44,305 bases of DNA from Magnetospirillum sp. WYHS-4. Lineage in GTDB: Bacteria > Pseudomonadota > Alphaproteobacteria > Rhodospirillales > GLO-3. The stretch is taken from positions 1-44,305 of the forward strand of contig JAMOBD010000019.1 in the NCBI GenBank assembly GCA_039908345.1, given 5' to 3'. The position numbers and the translations under genes are program-made. Shown here one piece after another: positions 40,905-44,305 of this stretch. The notes beneath the pieces were generated by a model. That model ran no database searches and was not told the DNA's origin. It saw only the letters and a list, made by a program, of their open reading frames with translations. Each line of letters begins with the position of its first letter. The stretch's first letter is position 1.

Positions 40905-41333
40905 ATCAATCCTTCCAAAGCGGCCTTCACGACGAGACTGTGCACCTCTCGCGCCCCGGCCCGATGCGCATCGGCACGATTCTGGCCAATACGATTCCGG
41001 TTGGCATAGCGTTGCGAGACTTTCCAGTCGGCAAAAGGATTGCTTGGCGGCAGGGCGTAGACTACGCCCCGATGGTGTCCGCAACGGTAGGTCTCGTAGC
41101 GGACCCAAATGCCATCGGCATGCTCACGATCCTTCTGGTCGCTTGGCAGGCCGCGGGCGTCGTCGAAGGGCATGCCGAAGGCCAGCATCAAGCTTTTCAA
41201 CCCACATTCCGCCGCCATGCCGTATAGGTGATCGGCATTGGCGAAGCGTTGCTCCATCAATACACAGTTCGGCGTCGTCCCAATGCCGGTCGTGTGCGTC
41301 CCGGAAATCCGGTGGCATGGCCTCAAGCTCCAT
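40901..41333 (-). pseudogene. First gene of the KGGVGR cassette, apparently frameshifted (HEPN-like helical protein)
   Basis: From ATG 41333, with a strong GGGGGAGGAA site, the frame reads MELEAMPPDFRDAHDRHWDD AELCI across two parts. The continuation MEQRFANADHLYGMAAECGL and onward lies in another frame. One extra base at about 41258 explains the shift. Without it the protein would be 143 residues: a helical start, R-F-A-N-A-D-H-L-Y-G, AAECGLKSLML and a C-terminal NPFADWKVSQRYANRN. The R-x5-H could fit loosely with HEPN RNases, but this is not proven. The downstream genes remain in frame and coupled. Either the gene is broken here or the base is a sequencing error. Confidence 0.65.
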
Positions 41334-41397
41334 ACGCAAGTTCCTCCCCCGGCATATATGGCACAATGCCTTGAAATCGGGTAGCGGGACGTTTGGG

Positions 41398-41592
41398 CTA
41401 CTCGCCGTCCTTGCCCTCGTGGCGGCGGTCGGCATCGTGGCGGCGGTCGCCACTGGAGCGGCGCTTCTTGGGAGTCCGCTTTTCGTAATAGGGCCAGGGC
41501 CGATCTTCCGTCCGGCGCTCGCCGGCTTGGCGGAACTCCAACCCGGTACGGCGCGGGGCCTTGCGGTGTTCTTCGCTGTCGTCGGCGGACAT
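41398..41592 (-). CDS. Small, highly charged protein of unknown function
   Basis: This 64-residue frame starts MSADDSEEHRKAPRRTGLEF and ends in repeated D-R-R-H stretches (RRSSGDRRHDADRRHEG). It has 15 or more Arg and many Asp/Glu, one Trp, no Cys and no membrane segment. An AAAGGCGA site precedes the ATG. It may be a real small basic protein or a chance open frame in GC-rich DNA; its even spacing between the cassette and the transporter gene favours a gene only weakly. Confidence 0.45.
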   Translation of the reverse strand: MSADDSEEHRKAPRRTGLEFRQAGERRTEDRPWPYYEKRTPKKRRSSGDRRHDADRRHEGKDGE

Positions 41593-41758
41593 GGCGGTCG
41601 CCTTTGCGGAACTTGGCGTTGCGATCATTCTAACCTTGCCGCGGTCCGGGCTCCAGGGAGAACTTCGGGAGCCGCTGGAAAGCGCTTCCCCGCCATCCCA
41701 CTTGCAAGCTATATCTCCGCGTGGGGGATGAAAAACACGCGGACGAGGGAGAGCGTGC

Positions 41759-42859
41759 ATGGAGGAGCTTTCGGCCAAGACCATCGTGGTGCTGGGCGGG
41801 TTCGCCGCCGGTATCCTGTTCGGGGCGGTGGCCAACCGAACCAATTTCTGCACCATGGGATCGATCTCGGACATGGTGTTCATGGGCGATCTGGGCCGCT
41901 TCCGCGCCTGGATGCTGTCCATCGCCGTGGCCATCCTGGGAACCCAGGCTCTGGACCATTTCGGCATCGTGCAAATGAAGCAGGCGGCCTTCCTGACTCC
42001 CAGCCTGGGCTGGCTGGGCGCCATCCTGGGCGGCCTGCTGTTCGGTTTCGGCATGACCATGGCCGGCGGTTGCGCCAACAAGAACCTGGTGCGCATCGGC
42101 GGCGGCAACCTGAAGTCCCTGGTGGTCTTCCTGGTGATCGGCGTGGTCGGCTACATGACCATGCGCGGCCTGCTGGGCGCCTTCCGGGTGGCGGTCATCG
42201 AGCCCACCAACCTGGACCTAGCCAAGCGCGGTATCGCCAGCCAAGGAATTCCGTCGCTGCTGGCGGCCTTTGGCTTGGCGGAAGGCGTGGCGCGGGGGTT
42301 GGCGGTGGTGGCGGTGGCGGGAGGGCTGCTGGTCTTCTGCCTCAAGGACGCCGAGTTCCGCCGTTCGCCCAACAACCTGGCTGCCGGCCTGATCCTGGGT
42401 GCCTTGGTCCCGGTCGGCTGGTGGATCACCGGCCGGCTGGGCTTCGACGAATTCGAGCCCATATCCCTGAATTCCTTCACCTTCGTCCGGCCTTCGGGCG
42501 ACAGCCTGCAATACCTGATGACCTTCACCGGGGCCTCGCTCGATTTCGGCATCGCCACCGTGGGCGGGGTGGTCCTGGGCTCGTTCCTGGTCGCCCTGGC
42601 GACCCGGACCTTCGCCATCGAGGCCTTTTCGGATTCCGCCGACACCGTCCGCCATCTGGTGGGGGCCGCCCTGATGGGCTTCGGCGGCGTCGCCGCCATG
42701 GGCTGCACGGTCGGCCAGGGCATGTCGGGGATGTCCACTCTGGCCCTGGGGGCGGTGCTGGCCCTGGTTTCCATCGTCCTGGGCGCCGTCTACGGCATGA
42801 GATACATGGAAACCGGCAGCTTCGGCGAAGCCCTCAAGGCCCTGCTGGCACGGGAGTAG
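41759..42859 (+). CDS. YeeE/YedE family sulfur-compound transporter (SoxT-like)
   Basis: This 366-residue inner-membrane protein is built from two YeeE/YedE repeats with about ten segments. The family cysteines are present: TNFCTMGS (Cys31), MAGGCANKN (near 105) and MGCTVGQGMSG (near 315). In characterised relatives such cysteines pass thiosulfate or sulfane sulfur through the membrane. Placement before soxYZ suggests import or export of a sulfur compound for the Sox/Dsr pathway. GAGGGAGAG precedes the ATG. A selenium-related YedE role is the main alternative, but no selenium gene is nearby. Confidence 0.88.
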   Translation: MEELSAKTIVVLGGFAAGILFGAVANRTNFCTMGSISDMVFMGDLGRFRAWMLSIAVAILGTQALDHFGIVQMKQAAFLTPSLGWLGAILGGLLFGFGMTMAGGCANKNLVRIGGGNLKSLVVFLVIGVVGYMTMRGLLGAFRVAVIEPTNLDLAKRGIASQGIPSLLAAFGLAEGVARGLAVVAVAGGLLVFCLKDAEFRRSPNNLAAGLILGALVPVGWWITGRLGFDEFEPISLNSFTFVRPSGDSLQYLMTFTGASLDFGIATVGGVVLGSFLVALATRTFAIEAFSDSADTVRHLVGAALMGFGGVAAMGCTVGQGMSGMSTLALGAVLALVSIVLGAVYGMRYMETGSFGEALKALLARE

Positions 42860-43143
42860 GCAGGATATCGCGGAATCCGCATACGTCTTGCGTCGCCGGA
42901 GATTCATGGATACCTTGAGAGAAGGCGAGGTACGAGACACAAGAACCAACGATACAGGCTGGAAAACCGGCAACGGCCGCCCGCAAGGGCATCCCGAAAC
43001 GTCCAACCGGAGACACATTCCGGAAGGTGATTGCGCCGCAAGGAGCCTCGCATGCGCGGCGCGGTTGGGAATCGACCGTTGCCAGGGGGCCAACCCGGAT
43101 CCGCGGGGGGAAACGCAAGCAACCAATAAGAGGACCAACAGGA

Positions 43144-43626
43144 ATGACGAAGGAAGCTAGCAAGAAGGCCTCGTTCGCCAGGCGCGACCTCCTGAAGGCG
43201 GCGGGCCTTGGGGCCCTGGCCCTGGCGGGCGGTACCCTGGCGTCGACCCAGGCCATGGCCACCCCGGAAGAGGTGGGCATGCTCATCGACGAGATCACCA
43301 AGAACAAGAAGCCGACCGAGGGCAAGATCAATCTGGACGTGCCCGAGATCGCCGAGAACGCCGCCACCGTGCGGACCACGATCACCGTGGACAGCCCGAT
43401 GACCGCCGACAACCACGTCAAGGCCATCCATGTGTTCGGCGAAGGCAATCCGGCGCCGAACATCGTGTCCTTCAACCTCGGCCCCAGCATTCCGCAGGCC
43501 AAGGTGACCACCCGTATCCGCCTGGCTCAGAGCCAGAACGTGGTCGCGGTGGCGGTGATGAGCGACGGTTCGTCCTTCATCGCCAAGAAGGAAGTCAAGG
43601 TCACCATCGGCGGCTGCGGCAAGTAA
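43144..43626 (+). CDS. soxY: SoxY, sulfur-carrier subunit of SoxYZ
   Basis: This 160-residue protein has a twin-arginine signal (FARRDLLKAAGLGALALAGG, residues 11-30). The immunoglobulin-like SoxY domain follows, ending VKVTIGGCGK. The Cys three residues from the end is the swinging-arm residue that binds the sulfur substrate. The usual ending is GGCGG; here the last residue is Lys. No soxXAB or soxCD gene is in the window. The 284 bases upstream (42860-43143) show no clear gene or promoter. An AGGACCAACAGG stretch precedes the ATG. Confidence 0.94.
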   Translation: MTKEASKKASFARRDLLKAAGLGALALAGGTLASTQAMATPEEVGMLIDEITKNKKPTEGKINLDVPEIAENAATVRTTITVDSPMTADNHVKAIHVFGEGNPAPNIVSFNLGPSIPQAKVTTRIRLAQSQNVVAVAVMSDGSSFIAKKEVKVTIGGCGK

Positions 43627-43638
43627 GGAGCCTGAGGA

Positions 43639-43965
43639 ATGTCCGACAATAAACCGCGCATCAGCGTGCCCGCCTCCGCCAAGAAGGGCGAGGTGATCGA
43701 AATCAAGACCCTGATCTCCCATCCCATGGAGACCGGGCGCCGCAAGGCCGAGGACGGTTCGGTGATCCCGCGCCTGATCCTCAACAAGTTCATCTGCTCC
43801 TTCAACGGCAAGGAGGTGTTCTCGGCCAACATGGACACCTCGGTGTCGGCTGACCCCTATATCGCCTTTCCCTTCAAGGTGACCGAGAGCGGCAAGTTCG
43901 AGTTCGTCTGGATCGACGACAAGAACGCCAAGGTGACCGAGACCAAGGCCATCGAGGCCAACTAG
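43639..43965 (+). CDS. soxZ: SoxZ, partner subunit of SoxYZ
   Basis: This 108-residue protein has the SoxZ pattern: PASAKKGEVIEIKTLISHPM near the start, then FICSFNGKEVFSANMDTSVS and FVWIDDKNAKVTET at the end. It has no signal peptide and is co-exported folded with SoxY. It begins 12 bases after the soxY stop, behind GGAGCCTGAGG. Confidence 0.95.
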   Translation: MSDNKPRISVPASAKKGEVIEIKTLISHPMETGRRKAEDGSVIPRLILNKFICSFNGKEVFSANMDTSVSADPYIAFPFKVTESGKFEFVWIDDKNAKVTETKAIEAN

Positions 43966-43996
43966 CGGCCGATCCCGTTTTTGCGGGAACGATCCG

Positions 43997-44023
43997 GGGC
44001 CGGCGCGCGAGCGCCGGCCCTTT
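43997..44023 (+). terminator. Terminator after soxYZ
   Basis: GGGCCGGCGC pairs with GCGCCGGCCC as a 10-bp stem closed by a GCGA (GNRA) loop, followed by TTT. It lies 31 bases after soxZ and ends the soxYZ transcript. Confidence 0.85.
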
Positions 44024-44238
44024 CGCGTGTCGGGCGGGCGGCGTTTCGCGCAAGCCCATCCCACTCGTTTCCCTGCCTCGCCTCATACGAGGGTGATGAC
44101 GGAGGGGCATGCCGCCGCGGGCGTGATGGGGGCGCTCGCTTTCCTTGGGCTCCTTCAATCGATTCTCCTCGCGAAACGAGCCCCCGCCATGCGGGCGCCG
44201 CCCTTGCCCCCTCCCCATGCTGGTGGCAGGATTGGCGC

Positions 44239-44305
44239 ATGCGTATTTGGCTTGCCTCGCTTCTGGTCCTGTTTCTTGCCGCCGGGACGGTTCGGGCCGA
44301 TCCGG
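44239..44305 (+). CDS. Start of a secreted protein, cut by the window end
   Basis: Only 22 codons are visible. MRIWLASLLVLFLAAGTVRA followed by Asp-Pro is a good Sec signal peptide with cleavage after ARA-like Val-Arg-Ala. The mature protein is outside the window, so no function can be given. The region between the soxYZ terminator and this start (44024-44238) holds no gene that I can support. Confidence 0.6.
   Translation, partial: MRIWLASLLVLFLAAGTVRADP

Noticed and set aside
42888-43160. 90-residue frame upstream of soxY
   Set aside because: It overlaps the soxY start, has no ribosome binding site and an Arg/Gly/Asn-rich composition typical of non-coding DNA.
43962-44240. Minus-strand frame after soxZ
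   Set aside because: It runs through the soxYZ terminator and is Arg/His/Pro-rich without structure.
1-44305. CRISPR arrays, tRNA or rRNA genes, and transposase genes
   Set aside because: No spaced repeat series, no tRNA-like fold or rRNA word, and no transposase motif was found on reading both strands by eye.

Overview
The window is GC-rich, single-replicon-type DNA from a sulfur-oxidising alphaproteobacterium, most likely a Rhodospirillales member close to Magnetospirillum. This rests on gene content (oxidative-type dsr operon, SoxYZ, heme A synthase, cobC, PAS-GGDEF-EAL proteins) and general protein resemblance, because no database search was possible. No rRNA, tRNA, CRISPR array or insertion-sequence transposase was seen.

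Layout. 1-14574: mostly housekeeping and signalling genes: a partial nuclease-like protein, a lipoprotein, a Sel1-repeat protein, cobC, phnW, an exonuclease, an EAL protein, a cvpA-purF-SDR operon, radA, a 49-residue orphan with a clear promoter, a dsrE2-tusA sulfur-carrier pair, a secreted thioredoxin-like protein and a large PAS-GGDEF-EAL protein. 14582-18309 (minus strand): a NicO-type metal transporter preceded by a compact palindromic element, a DUF1007 protein, ctaA and a TauD-type dioxygenase. 18310-18894: a long non-coding leader. 18895-29755: the complete oxidative dsr set dsrABEFHCMKLJOP. 29829-33825: a TrpD2-like protein, dsrN, a uroporphyrinogen-III methyltransferase and a CbiX-type chelatase, which serve siroheme/siroamide supply. 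33885-34410: a brnT-brnA toxin-antitoxin pair inserted at the 3' end of the chelatase gene and flanked by a duplicated piece of that gene. 34671-38171: a small orphan, a multi-pass membrane protein, a GT2 glycosyltransferase and a ChbG/HpnK-type deacetylase. 38189-41333 (minus): a translationally coupled three-gene cassette (a frameshifted small protein, a KGGVGR-type ParA-like ATPase, a P-loop ATPase), the best candidate for an undescribed, possibly defensive, system. 41759-43965: a YeeE/YedE transporter and soxYZ, closed by a terminator. A secreted protein begins at 44239 and runs off the end.

How the genes fit together. TusA and DsrE2 hand sulfane sulfur to DsrEFH, which loads DsrC. Reverse-type DsrAB with DsrL oxidises it to sulfite, and DsrMKJOP recycles DsrC and passes electrons to the membrane. 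CobA, CbiX and DsrN provide the amidated siroheme of DsrAB. SoxYZ is the periplasmic sulfur carrier, and the YeeE/YedE protein may import thiosulfate or sulfane sulfur. Unusual points include a DsrH without its conserved cysteine, hairpins on both sides of dsrC, and a SoxY ending in GGCGK.
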